This document shows positions 23,068 to 34,860 of a stretch of 64,000 bases of DNA, piece after piece. Positions within the stretch are counted from its first letter, which is position 1. The number at the start of each line of letters is the position of its first letter. The notes beneath the pieces were generated by a model. It was not told the origin of the DNA. It saw only the letters and a list, made by a program, of their open reading frames with translations, and did not search any database. Source of the DNA: Capillidium heterosporum (taxonomy: Eukaryota; Entomophthoromycota; Entomophthoromycetes; Entomophthorales; Capillidiaceae); the NCBI GenBank assembly GCA_016630905.1, contig WBMQ01000001.1, positions 558,001-622,000 of the forward strand. Reading direction: 5' to 3'. The position numbers and the translations under genes are program-made.

Positions 23068-24277
23068 ATGTCAGGTAGACCTCCATCTAGTCAAGCTTTA
23101 AAGACTTTCGTCGCTGTCGTTCCCTATTTGAACTATGTTAGTGCTGCCTTGTCGGCGGTACCCTTGCTCCTGATGCTATTTTTATGTAATCAACTATCAA
23201 ATCAACTTTCGCACTGATCATATATAGTTTATTATAATAGGAGCAATGTAAATCGAATTAGCTTGCGTCTTCAGGCTGGTATTGCCTTCGTAGACTTGAC
23301 GAATCACATAGTAAGTATCTACAATTATAATGTTCCTGCCGGATCAACTTGCACATTCCTTGGATTTTATCGATTGTTTGGTCGGATCATATATTGCTTG
23401 TTGAACATCGCAATCGCTGTCAATCTTCACCTGGTATTCGTTCAAAATAGAACCTTCAATCCCAAGTGGGAATATCTTTATTGGGGCCTACCTTTGTTCG
23501 TATCGCTTGGCTTTTCAGTTCCGCTTTTAGGTATGTAACAAACTTTGAAATACTAACAATCATAGGACTAGGCTTTTTTGGCAAGAATGATGACGGGCTT
23601 TGCTACTTAAACTATTCGTACTCTCAGTCGCTACTTTTAAACTTTTTCCTCGTGGTGCTCGTTATGCTTATAACGATGGTCTACTGTCTCATCATAGTTA
23701 CCCTTGTCATCTTAAAGCTACAGAAAAATATCTATGCTATCTCGTCCGTTAGTACGCTTTCACAGGGAAATACTGATAATACCGCTATGAAGCAACAGAA
23801 GTTTATCAAAAAGCTTATCCTTAGAATGTAAATATTTTAATTCAAATAATCCTTAAATATTGTAGCTCCCTTTATCCGCTATTCTGCTTTATCTGTCTTT
23901 GTGGATTTGTAGTGAGAAGCATATGTAATACCGCGAACTTTGATAGTGACTTTCTAATAATCTGGTCCGGGTGTGGAAATGGTAATAGATAGTTGCAATT
24001 GGAGCTAATATTTTAAGGTCTTGTCGGTTCTTTTAATTGCGTTGCATTCCTTTTGGATCCTACTTTCCACGTTGCTATCTTGGAGTTTATTAGAGGAGCT
24101 AGATCCAGGTTCCATAGCTCCGATAACCAAAACGCAGTTGATGAAAGTAGATTCTATTCTTATTATATGCTAATATTTTGAATAGTTGAGTTCAACAACT
24201 TTTCCGAAGGACCCCAAAATGGCAAGGATCTATACATTACCACGGCTATGCTATTGAATGATACCAAGATTTTCTGA
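23068..24277 (+). CDS. 7TM receptor, Git3/cAMP-receptor-like (receptor 4, NDTKI type, 339 aa), left copy
   Basis: Six exons: 23068-23185, 23228-23530, 23566-23827, 23866-23981, 24018-24146, 24186-24277. The introns are 42, 35, 38, 36 and 39 bp. The coding length is 1,020 nt, with exon sizes identical to receptor 1. The protein starts MSGRPPSSQALKTF. It has seven hydrophobic segments, TM3 Cys (TCTFLGFYR), outer-loop Cys (GLCYLNY), basic inner loop QQKFIKKLILRM, TM6 SLYPLFCFICLCGF and TM7 VGSFNCVAFLLDP. The tail ends MLLNDTKIF, nearly the same as MLLNDTKIY in receptor 1. Predicted cell-surface sensor coupling to a G protein; the ligand is unknown. An identical-looking copy is at 49,657-50,866. 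Confidence 0.88.
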
Positions 24278-24561
24278 ATAAATTATGGATTTAATGACTT
24301 TAATATTTAACTCTACACTGCTGATTTTTTTAGTAATAAAATAGTTTAGAATGTAATAACTAAGAAATTTAAAGTCATATAGTGCAAGTATTATATTAGC
24401 TTCTTTAATATTTATTGTGAAGGTTTGGTTATTATCAAGAATTGGATTTGCATAATAAAGTTATAATTTCCTATACAAAAAAATCATTCAAAATTTAAAC
24501 TCCAAAAGAATATATATCACGTCTATTAACAACTTTATAACTAATAGCTATATATCTGCCT
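24278..24561. other. 3' flank of receptor 4
   Basis: AT-rich. No gene was seen between the stop codon and the start of the LTR nest. Confidence 0.5.
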
Positions 24562-25035
24562 TGTCAATTTAGCTCTTTGGCTAAGTTATATATTAAACGA
24601 TTGGATGGTTTTTATTTTCATAAATAGCTTATAATAGCACTACTACCTAAAAATTCTACTGATTATGTGTCTTTATCTTTCCCATCTTTGATTGAAAAGA
24701 ATCGTCTTATATTTTGCTAAGTTATGAGCTACAATATATGTATATTAAAGTTCTTGCACAAAAAGAAGAAATTCTTGAATTTTCTTAAATTATAGATTTA
24801 AGTTTGTATTAACTTAATTAAACATTTTAAATATTTCTAGCTAATAGGTTTATATTAATTTAGAGTTTTAGGTATTTTTATTGATTATAAAGAAACTACT
24901 ATTTATATTAGTCAATCTATAATACAACTATATATATTATATCTTATACTAAAGAACTTATTAATTTTGACTAGGCTTACTTAATTAGAAATCTAAGTTA
25001 ATAATTAAATACTTAGCAAGATTAACTATTTAGTA
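24562..25035 (-). mobile_element. Degraded LTR-4-like copy
   Basis: The left end TGTCAATTTAGCTCTTTGGC and later words (GTTTTAGGTATTTTTATTG, ACTTATTAATTTTGACTAGG) align with LTR-4 at 61,365-62,020 after extensive C-to-T/G-to-A change. Flanking TGCCT and TACCT may be a target duplication altered by one transition. The right end is uncertain. Confidence 0.55.
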
Positions 25036-25057
25036 TACCTTATTTATTTTTATAAAG

Positions 25058-26079
25058 TGTAAAGTCTAGGAAGGTATTGTTGGATCCATTTAATAATTGC
25101 ATTATATTAGGAGCTTATGATGTAGTAGGTTGAAAAAGCTGAACTAAGGTCTACTACTGTATTAGTAACAAAGGCTTGAATTCTCTAAATGGCTGGCTAG
25201 ATAGCTAAGTAAAGAAGGTATACTATAAGAAGTACTTATACAATGATAGTTAAGTCCCAGTTTCAAAAGAGGACTAAAGAGATAGGTTAGAACTTGAAAG
25301 TAAAGTAGTGTTAAACTAAAAGAGGCCAGCTAGATAGTAGTTGTGCAATCATTAGTACTATAGTGTTAGGGTCAAAAGTAAAGGTTGGTTGATAGGTCAG
25401 TATTGGTTTAAAGAAATAGATAGTATTAATAACATTAATTGTCTAAAGGAGATAAGATCTAAGGATAGCAAGAATTGTTAAAAGGTAGTAGAAGGCTAAA
25501 AGAATAAAAAGACTAGACCATATAGTATTACTATACTGAAAATAAAAGTATAAGTAAAGGATAACTTTATTTAGGAATGAAGAACAAGATCAGACTGCTA
25601 GAAATAGCTATAGCTAGGAACAGAGGATAAGTAACAGCTATTAAAAATAGCAAAGTGAAACATTGTTAAGATGCTAGCTTTTAGTAGTCATTGAGGGATT
25701 TAAATATTCCTTTGATATCTTAGTTGTAATAATACTAATAGGATTGGATTCCTCTTTAACAATTCACTACTTTATAGATTAATTGAGTATTTACTAAGTT
25801 TATTTAAAAGAGCTAGTAATTCTATTAGCTATTACTAGCATATTTTTATAGTTAGAAGGTATGAATTAGCTAATATGCTACTAATTACTAAAGTTTTCAG
25901 GTTATAATCAAGGTAATCAAAATAATTAATATATAAAGTGGATTTATAACTAAAATAATTATAAATTAGAAAACAAATTTTTTTTGAAAATTAGTAAAAA
26001 ATAAAAAGAGAAAGGTAATCTAAAAAGGAAATAGGTCTATAATTTAATAATTAGGATTATAACAATCAGAGTTATTATA
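25058..26079 (+). mobile_element. R3 solo repeat (1,022 bp, TSD TAAAG/TAAAA)
   Basis: It starts TGTAAAGTCTAGG and ends GTTATTATA (a decayed GTTGTTACA). It is flanked by TAAAG and TAAAA, a 5-bp target duplication with one G-to-A change. The complete R3 outline is visible, but it is strongly decayed. Traces of the R3 reading frame remain (LLDPFNNCIILGAYD; NCLKEIRSKDSKNC). Confidence 0.8.
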
Positions 26080-26669
26080 TAAAATATCTAATTATAAAGA
26101 AATATTTCTAAATTAGCTATAGCTTTACTTAATAATCTGAATTTAAGTTATATTTTAAACTTAGACTATTAGTTAATTTCTTTTTTAATAAAAATTGCAA
26201 TAACTTTTGTTAGCTAGTTACCTTTACTAAGTGTTTAACCATTAGCTCAGACTTTTAGTCAAGTAGGTTTAGCTAAACTTGGTAAGTTCTTTAGTATAGA
26301 ATATGACATATATATCATATTGTAGGCTGACTAATATAGATGCAGCAATTACCCTACAATTAAATCTAATATAAAAGCTTTATTCTTGCAACACTTCTGG
26401 TTAAGAACCCTTAAAATGTTATAATCAACCTAATCCAAACTTAATCTACAATTAGAGCAAACTTAGAAAAAAAGTCTCAAACAATTCTAATAAACCAGCT
26501 TAAAAACACTTTTTTCTTCTATTGATAAAAGCAATTTAAAAACTCTTTTTCTTTCCCTCTTGTTCTTTCACTGTCCTTTTTACTCTTCTATCTATTTCTT
26601 CTTATTTAGTAGTTTGTTTTCTGCTTTTGTCCTCTTCTTTTTCTCTCTTTCTCTTTCTTTTTTTCTTTT

Positions 26670-27389
26670 TGTAAGGAAATCCTTTTAATCAGCTGTAGCT
26701 TCACTTAATAACTAGAATTCAGTTTTACATTCCAGACACATAGATTACCAGTTTGGCATCGATCCTAGCAATGCTAGAAGTTCTTTTCTCTTTAGCATGA
26801 ATTAAGCATTTTATTTAGCATTGACTGTCTCTAAATCAGCCTTGGCATTTCTTGGGTTAATGACAAATGCCCAGAAAACAAGAGGAATAGTATTACTGAT
26901 AGATTAGGGAAAATGTCAATTACTAGTATCCTAAGTACCAACTACTAAAGACAAGTCACCTATATAAGGTCCACAGTGAACTTAGTAGTAGGTTAAGTTA
27001 TTATTAAATAAATGTATTGAATCATTTGATATTTCTTCTGCTATTGGCATAGTGTAGACTCCCTGCATAGTATAACGTAGAACTGATAATCGGCATCCCT
27101 CAACAGTAGAGAGTTGCGCTGATCTGAACCGAACAAAAGAACTGAACCAAATTGATCTGAACTAAACCCTAGAACCCTCCTGAACCAATGAACCCGACTG
27201 TGCTCCTTAGCCTGATGGCTACCCTTGGAGTATTCCTATCTGCCCACCATCTCTGGATTAGGCTACAAGCCCAAGCCTCCTCCTTATATAGCCTTATGGT
27301 CAACGTTCTTAGCCTTTATGGAGTCCTGGCTACCGTTGCTCCCTGGCTAACCCCAGCTGGTGAACGTTCCTTGTGGACGTTTCCCAACA
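26670..27389 (+). mobile_element. LTR-2 (720 bp, TSD CTTTT/CTTTC), best preserved copy
   Basis: Ends TGTAAGGAAATCC and GTTTCCCAACA, with flanks CTTTT and CTTTC. A TATA word (TATATAAGG) lies near 26,962. The 3' end carries an open frame from 27,188 that runs out of the LTR (separate entry). Because this LTR-2 is less mutated than the LTR-1 around it, it inserted later. Confidence 0.85.
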
Positions 27390-27484
27390 CTTTCTTTCTT
27401 TTTGTCTATTTTTCTTTTTGTTTTTCTTTTCCCTTCTTATATAGTAGATCTGAAACAAGGCATAATTTAGAGGCTTGTCAGTGA
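27188..27484 (+). CDS. LTR-2-embedded hydrophobic reading frame (67 aa in LTR, 98 aa to stop)
   Basis: Starts MNPTVLLSLMATLGVFLSAH and has two hydrophobic stretches separated by a polar segment (LWIRLQAQASS). It reaches the LTR end at WTFPN and then runs by chance into the flanking LTR-1. A clearly related frame sits at the same place, the LTR 3' end, in T-LTR copies at 10,841, 36,971 (minus) and 62,879 (minus). It may be the first part of a retrotransposon protein that started inside the 5' LTR, or a separate small membrane protein. No database family was recognised. Whether it is expressed is unknown. Confidence 0.45.
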   Translation: MNPTVLLSLMATLGVFLSAHHLWIRLQAQASSLYSLMVNVLSLYGVLATVAPWLTPAGERSLWTFPNTFFLFVYFSFCFSFPFLYSRSETRHNLEACQ

Positions 27485-27826
27485 ACTCTTTTCTTAATAA
27501 ACTGGAAAGTTACTATCCTAATTACTACTATCTGCTTCTGCATTTTGGACTTACTTTTTCTACAAGTTAACTATTAGAAAATCTGGTATTAAGTCCAAAA
27601 TCCCAAACTTACCTTCTTAATAAAAATTGATCTTAGGTAATTTAAGCACTTTACTATTAGTTAGAATATATACTAATGAATGGTAGGTATTTCAAAGCAT
27701 AGGGATGAATATATAATTGTATTATCCTAAAATACTCTGTCTAATAGTAGCCAAATTGTAGGTTTTTTACAAAAAATGAATATTCTAATGTTTAACATCT
27801 AACTTAGTCTAAGAGCTAAGTTGATA

Positions 27827-28179
27827 TAGTATTACTATACTAAAAATAAAAGTATAGGTAAATAATAACTTTATTTAGAAATAAAGAATAAGATCAGGCT
27901 GCTAGAAATAGCTATTAAAAATAATAAGGTAAAATATTGTCAAAATGCTGGCTTTTAGTAGTTATTAAGGAGTTTAAATATCCTTTTGGTATCTTAGCTA
28001 TAGTAATACTAGTAGGATTGGATTTCTCTTTAGCAATCTACTACTTTATAGATTAATTAAGTGTTTATCAAGTTTATCTAAAAGGGTTAGTAATTCTATT
28101 AACTACTATTAGTACATTTCCATAATTAGAAGGTATGGATTAGTTAATGTACTACTAACTGCTAGAATTTCTAGGTTAT
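27827..28179 (+). mobile_element. Outer R3 copy, partial
   Basis: The middle-to-3' part of R3 (TAGTATTACTATACTAAAAATAAAAG onward) up to AGGTTAT. A second R3 is inserted here, and the sequence resumes after it (29,857-29,880). The 5' half is missing at the LTR-1 border. Confidence 0.75.
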
Positions 28180-29851
28180 TGTAAGGTTTAAGGAAGTATT
28201 GCTGGATCTAGTCAATAATGGCATTATATTAGAAACTTATGACATAGTAGGTTAAGAAAACAAAACTAAGGCTTACTACTATATTAGTAATAAAGGCTTG
28301 AATTTTCTAAAGAGTAGGCTGGATAGCTAGGTAAAGAAAGTACAACATAAAAAGTACCTATATAATATTAGTCAAGTCCCAGTTCCAAGAGGAAACTAAA
28401 AAGACAGATTGAAACTAGAAAGTAGAGTAGTACTAAACTAAAGGGGGCTAGCTAGATAGTGGTTATACAACCACTAATGCTATAGTGTTAGGGTCAAAAG
28501 TAGAGGTTAGTTGATAGGTTAATATTGGTTCAAAAAGGTAGATAATATTAGTAACATTAATTATTGTCAACTTAGCTCTTTAGTTGAGTTGTAGAGTAAT
28601 CATCAATTTATATTATTTTTTATAGTTAGCTTACATTTTATACTATGTTCTGACAATGTACTTTGGGTTATAAACTTTATTTTTCACCAAAGACTTACTT
28701 TAATTACTAGATGACTAGTTCTACCATACTAATTAGCTATACAAATCATTGGATCTGAACTTTAAAGGTAGACTACTACAACCAGAACATATGTCTACCC
28801 TCTTGTAGAAGAAATATCCACTTACATATCAGTAAGTTATAACTATTCCAAAAGCTATAATATATATATTGTACCTTTTATATAGGAAAAAGAGGAGAGG
28901 TTTTTCTAAAAATTAAGGATTTGGAGAATATAAAGGATTTTGGTATTTTGTGGTTTGAGGTTTTTAAGGTTTTAAGATTGTATATTGAGTTGGATTAGTT
29001 TTATTAAATATCAAAAGGTTTTTAGCCAGTAGTTTTTGAAGGATTGAGAATTTTTAGTACTTTTATTGGTTATAGAGAAATTAATTGTATCTATATTAGT
29101 CAGCCTACAACACAATACATATATCATGTCCTATGCTAAAGGACTTACTAAGTTTAACCAAACCCAATTAACTAGAAGTTCTAGCTAGTAGTCAGATACT
29201 CAGCAAAAGTGACCAGCCAACAATTGTTCAAAAAAGATAAGATCTGAAAGTAGCAAGAATTATCCAAAAGTAATAGAAGGCTAGAAGGACAGAGAAACTA
29301 GACTATATAGTATTACTATGCTGAAAATAAAAGTATAAGTAAAGAATAAGTTTATTTAGGGATAAAGGACAAAATCAGGCTGCTAGGAATAGCTATTTAG
29401 AAAATAGCAAAGTGGAATGTTGTCAAAATACTAGCTTTTAGTAGCTACTAAGGGGTTTAAATATCCTTTTAGTACCTTGGATATAATAAAGTTAGCAGGG
29501 TTAGATTCCTTTATAGCAATTCACTACTTTATAAATTAATTGAATATTTATCAAGTTTATCCAAAAAGCCAGTAATTATCTTAATTACTACTAATATGTT
29601 TTTTATTGTTGGAAGATGTAGATCAGCTAGTATGCTACTAATTATTAAAGTTTCTAGATTATAGTCAAGTTTAAAAAAATAATAAAGGTAATCAAAATAA
29701 TTGATATGTGAGGTAGATTTATAACTTAGTTATGAATTAGAGAATAGAAAAAAGATTTTGAAAATTAGTAAGAATTAGTAAAAAAAGAAAATCTAAAAAA
29801 TAATAGGTCTATAACTTAATAATCAGAATTATAATAACTAAGGTTGTTATA
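28180..29851 (+). mobile_element. Inner R3 nested in R3 (TSD GTTAT), itself hit by LTR-4
   Basis: Starts TGTAAGGTTTAAGG and ends GGTTGTTATA, with GTTAT on both sides (28,175-28,179; 29,852-29,856). Without the LTR-4 at 28,565-29,222 it is about 1.0 kb, a full R3. Decayed by transitions. Confidence 0.82.
28565..29222 (-). mobile_element. LTR-4 (658 bp, TSD ATTAT/ATTGT)
   Basis: Ends TGTCAACTTAGC and CCAGCCAACA on the plus strand. Flanks ATTAT and ATTGT differ by one transition. Read in reverse, its first 200 bp resemble LTR-1, while the rest differs, so it is a related family. Confidence 0.83.
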
Positions 29852-29880
29852 GTTATAGTCAAGTTTAAGAAAATAATTAA

Positions 29881-30773
29881 TGTCAACTTAGCTCTCAGGC
29901 TAAGTTAGGTGTCGAACATTAGAACATTAATTTTTTATAAAAAGCCTACAATTTGGCTACTACTGGACAGAGCATTTTGGGATGATATAGTTACATATTC
30001 ATCCCTGCACTTTGAAATACCTACCATTCATTAGTATACATTCTAACTAATAGTGAAGTGCTCAAATTACCTAAGACCAATTTCTATTGAGAAGGTAAGT
30101 TTGGGATTTCAGACTTAATGCTGGATTTCTCTGGTAGTTGACTTGCAGAGAAAGTGAATCCAAAATGTGGAGGCAGACAGCAGTAATTAGGATAGTGACT
30201 CTTTAGTTCATTAAGAAAAGAGTTTACTGACAAGCCTCCAAAGTATGCCTTGTTTCAGATCTACTATATAAAAAGGACAAAGGAGGAAAAGAAAAAGAAA
30301 AAGAAAAAGAAAACAGATAGAGAGAGAAAAGAGAGAGAGAATAAGAAGAGGACAAAAACAGGAAACAGACCACCAGACAAGAAGAAACAGATAGGAGAAC
30401 AAAAGGATGGTGAAAGAACAAGAGGGAAAGAAAAAGAGTTTCTGGATCACTTTCATCAATAGAGGAAAAGAGAGTTTCTGAGTCAGTTTATCAGAATTGT
30501 TTGAGACCTTTCTCTTAAATTTGCCCTAATTGTAGATTAAGTTTAGGTTAGGTTGATTATAACGTTTTAAGGGTTTCTAACCAGAAGTGTTGCAAAAATA
30601 AAGCTTTTATATTGGATTTAATTGTAGGGCAGTTGCCACACCTATATTAGTCAGCCCACAACACAATACATATGTCACATCCTATGCTGAAGGACTCACC
30701 AAGTTTGGCCAAACCTACTTGACTAGAAGTCCGAGCCAGTGGTCAAATACTCAGTGAGGGCAACCAGCCAACA
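29881..30773 (-). mobile_element. LTR-1 (893 bp)
   Basis: A full LTR-1 in minus orientation, moderately decayed, with a GA-rich tract at 30,280-30,440 (its pyrimidine tract in reverse). The flanks ATTAA and CTTCA do not match, so it marks a rearrangement border between R3 and T-LTR material rather than a simple insertion. Confidence 0.87.
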
Positions 30774-31023
30774 CTTCATTAGGCAGATAGTGTGTATCCA
30801 TCACACTTTGAGGGTGGACCAGAAGAATCTATTAGTAATATGTCATGATTTAATATATTAATTGTTATTTAGTTTAAGTAGAAACTCTGCCTTTTTGCAA
30901 TTAATTATTAAGTAACTGAGACCTAATCTATTGCAAGGTTGAAACAATATTAGAACTATGGTTCTTATAGCTAGAAGGGTTATCAAGCTGATTCTCTAGA
31001 GAAGCTATCTAAGGTTTTGTTAC
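30774..31023 (-). mobile_element. T-LTR upstream fragment
   Basis: Matches the outer part of T-LTR (63,230-63,318 and 63,954 onward; start TGTAACAAAACC at 31,023 on the minus strand). It contains the intact target of the LTR-2 insertion found in the 63-kb copy. Confidence 0.75.
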
Positions 31024-34000
31024 AATTTTAATGCTAAAAAGCTTTATAGTATAACATTTAATAAAAGTAAGCATTAAAGCTGCCTATAAAGCTTAGTGGT
31101 ATAGATAATAAAATTGGAAGATTGGATACTATAATTACTTTTAGTATATAAGGAACATTGTATTATTATGTTTCTATAACTTAGATAAATTTATACATTT
31201 GAATTTATAAATAATCATTTAGTTTTCTGGATCAAAGTAGCTATAAAAGAGTTTTAAAATTAGCCAGGTCTAGATTTCTACCGAAACTAGTCATTTTCAG
31301 AAACCTTAGAGTGCTTTTTAGGGTTAAATTTAAGTTACTTGTTCATTTTCAATCAGCGAACAATTGAGGTAGCCAATAGAATAGTTTATTATAGAATATA
31401 ATAACTTCTGTTGATTACGAATCAAATTAGATAACTCCCAAATTATGTGACTCCTATATACTTGAGACTGGCATATTTGAATCAGTTTTCTGGAAGTAGC
31501 ATACAAAGTAGTAGTAGATATAGTAAGCAGACAAATCTTGAAAGTCATACTTTTCCAAAATTTGGTTTTAAGAACTCACTCTACAGATCCCAGGTACCCG
31601 GCAACTAATTAAATATAGAAATTTACAAGGACTTAGCAGTTATATGTTCCTATAGATGTTATTCATCGGAATTAAAAGCGTAACTCTTTCCGAAAGTTAC
31701 GTTTAAAAGAACAAAGATTAATGTAACGAAGCTACAATTCGATGCAATGTTCCTATAGCTAGATTATTTCATAAAATACGGATGTGTAGCCTGATTAAAC
31801 TTGAATTTATCTCATTAGTTTATTGGTAGAAATTAGTCATCAATTCCAAAGTGGAGCTATAGGAAATCTGGTATCAAAGCTTTCGAGCTTTTATAATAAA
31901 AGCAAGCAACTTGGTTAAAATATGAGTGTCACATTTTAAAGAACATAGCTGAATCTATTTTCGGTTTGCTACCTAGTTGTCTTAAGCATTAGCTAGTACA
32001 AGTATTTGTCACGGTTTCACCTGCTGTAGCCTACATCTACACAGTACTTATCAGGAAAAAGTGACATTTCTTACCAATAGCTATCCTTAAAAGTTCAAGG
32101 ATCAAAATAATCAAAAATACCTTCGTAAATGGGTTTTATGATAGGATATGGAAGTCCTCTTAACTAAATATGCTGAGATTTATACTTCCAACAAGCAATA
32201 AATTAGGATTACAGGAATTAACCACATTTGAGAGCTACGGTTTGAATACAAATAGTATATACTAATCTGATAATCCGTTTTGGATTTATACCGCAGAATA
32301 GACATCCTGTAATGAGGATATGCAAGCCTATTTTTAATCTAACTGTATCCTTATAAAGTCACTTCAACCAGTTGATTTCTAAGCAGAAATTGATCATTCT
32401 GCTCAAAGGAGTAAATCATTACTCTCACCCAACCTTGTAGTATATTTTAGATGCATCTTGTAGTACCATAAAGAATCTCTAATTAATAATCGTTCCCACT
32501 TGATTTATTGGTGGCTCAAAATTTCTCGCTTTACTTCAAGTGCAATCGCACCGACCTCAACAAAAATAGATAAAGCTGCTATCAAAAGTCCCATCAACGC
32601 CGAAAGTAGCGTCGTAGTGGGGCTGTAGACTATATTTTCAAAGTTTTAAGCACCGGATGCTTCAATTGAAAAGTTAGGCGCATGTTTTAAACTTAGTTTG
32701 AAATATTTATAATATAGCGCCCAGATTCCAGGGCAAATGGTCAATTAAAGGTATCATATAGGGTACTAGCTACCTCGTACCCATGTATATATGCATTTGC
32801 ATAGGCTAGAAGCCATAAGGATTTAAAAAGTCTTTAAAAGAGCAAATATTAATGTATTTATTTGCTAGAAAAATCCCATCAAGAATTTATAAATATAATT
32901 TGTCCATTATTATCTAGGTGAAAAAGATCAATATAACGAAAGTATATTTGAGTGTGTGTCATATAAGGCATGGGTGTTCCAGTTATCTAAACTAGTGTTT
33001 TTTAGCGACCTCGGTGATAAAAATTCGCTAGTAACGTTGGCCCTATTGGTATCTAGCTATTTAAATATAGTGTGCAATAGCTTTACATCAATATAGCACT
33101 GTAAATACTGTTCCACTGCAAAGGTAACTAATGTATATGTGAACCGCATATAGCTATGTATAGTCCACTTCCAATTAACTAATCTCATGCTGAACTTCAT
33201 TTCTTACTCAAGGTAGGAAAGCTTAGCTCTCGTCTAATTTCATATACCATTTAAATGTAAACGCTGTACCGTAGATAGTTATTTATGATCCAAATATCGG
33301 CACTTGGCACATATAATGGTAAAATTTTTGGATAGCTGTTAAATTATATTTCCACTGGGCTTGGGTAGTACTCTGCAATTTCATATTGGTTGAAAGGTAG
33401 GCTCAGTGTCTGCACTTGTTTTGAAATACTATGAGGATTTTTACTAACTGTGTTATATTAAAGCCGCACAATATTTCAAACTGGATTGGGTACTGCTTAT
33501 AATTGAATAAAACTCATTTATTGTAGCTATTTTTAGCATACCTTGCTAAGTCTTATCATGGAGACCACAATGGTTCTCTGCATATTTAAACTTGATGTAC
33601 TGCCCACTGCTTTTTCTATAATTTTTCTTTCAATCCTTAGGACTTTGAAAAATATGCAAAGATCTTGATGGTCAGAGCAGGTGTATCAGTTATATTTTAA
33701 AAAAACCAGGCTAGTTTGGTTAAATTATTCTGTCATCGATGGATACTGCACCAAGATACCGGCTTTTAAAGCTCTACCTTCCAAACTATAACGGTATGGG
33801 CTTTGGATTTACTCGCCCAATAAAATGGTAAATGACCATCTAAACCTGAGAAAGCGTTGTTACGCTATTAATAAATGGGCTTTGGATTGTTAGTTAAAAA
33901 ACCGACATGACGCTGCAAGTCATCCAGTTGGCTATTTCTCGAAATATTTGGCCATCCTAAATTGAAATATGCTCGCTTTAAACTCTAGTTTTGATAAAGA

Positions 34001-34750
34001 CAGTATAAAAGTGCAATAAGTTCAAAAGTAGCACTGTATAATGTATAGGCTAGTTGATACTTTAAGAGCAAGTAGTAAATGAAAGCAAGTCGGTCGCCAT
34101 CTTTTTATAAGCTGTATGCTTTGGTATTGCGATAGGAGATTCTTTACTTGCTTTTAATATTATCGATGGCCCAACAAAAGTATTAAATTGATTCGTTTTA
34201 GAGATAATATATTTATTTAGTTGTCAGAAGTATTAGATGGTGATATATAGAAATGATACATAGATCATAAATGGCATCATCAACCTCGATATACTTTAGA
34301 ATAGCTAAATTAAAAATCAAGCACAGCTCAAAACTTCGATCCACTAATGGCTATTCAAGTAATAAAGTATTAACTACATAATTGAAATGGTATTTTACTT
34401 CACCAAATAAGCTTACCAAGTATAAATGTAAGCTTTATAGTTCCAAAGATCCAAAAATAGCGAGCCACTAGCTTGAGTAATTCCAATTTCCAAAAAACTT
34501 GTTTTTTATTTTAGAACTACTCTATCAAGAAAGCTACTAATCGATGTACTCAATGGAGCCGTAGAATATCCAAATTCCTAAACTATCGCCAGCAGCCTTC
34601 ACCACCAAGCTTGATTTCTTCTAAGGGAGCAGCTACCACATGTTCATAAACGTATCCTATGATCATTCGCCAATTTCCAGATAGATAGATATATATGTGC
34701 ATAAATAAGGATAGACATTCAATTTAATAGCATCAATTATATTGCAATAT
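31024..34750. other. AT-rich arm sequence with eroded coding traces
   Basis: No intact gene. A 72-codon minus-strand frame at 31,330-31,548 has no recognisable product. A minus-strand hydrophobic frame near 32,510-32,640 (TTLLSALMGLLIAALSIFVEVG) looks like an eroded membrane segment. Ankyrin-like remnants lie at about 33.76-33.93 kb. All of this is mirrored at 39.2-42.9 kb. Confidence 0.5.
33760..33930 (-). pseudogene. Ankyrin-repeat remnant (left copy)
   Basis: The minus strand reads DDLQRHVGFLTNNPKPIY, two stops, then GLDGHLPFYWASKSKAHTVI, which follows the ankyrin pattern D.DGHTPLHWASK.GH..IV. Only about one and a half repeats are visible, so it is a relic. The mirror copy is at about 40.0-40.17 kb. 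Confidence 0.45.
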
Positions 34751-34761
34751 AATATATACTC

Positions 34762-34804
34762 CGGAAATTTACATTCGGTAAGTTGGGATGTTGAGTGTAT
34801 ATAA
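34762..34804 (+). promoter_or_regulatory. Zn2Cys6 gene promoter: CGG-N11-CGG and TATA
   Basis: CGG at 34,762-34,764 and CGG at 34,776-34,778 are 11 bp apart. Zinc-cluster proteins usually bind CGG triplets, so self-regulation is possible but unproven. TATATAA at 34,798-34,804 lies about 57 bp before the ATG. The right-arm gene has the same sequence. Confidence 0.45.
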
Positions 34805-34860
34805 GTGGACCTGCACATTCAGAGATGAAAGTTAAGCAATTTTAGTGAAAGCAACCCTTC

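Larger units (their letters stand above)
26208..27826 (+). mobile_element. Old LTR-1 interrupted by LTR-2
   Basis: Starts TGTTAGCTAG and ends AGTTGATA. Without the nested LTR-2 it is about 899 bp, a normal LTR-1 length. The LTR-2 entered the pyrimidine-rich tract. No clear target duplication is seen for the outer LTR-1. The copy is strongly decayed, whereas the nested LTR-2 is much better preserved. Confidence 0.85.
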
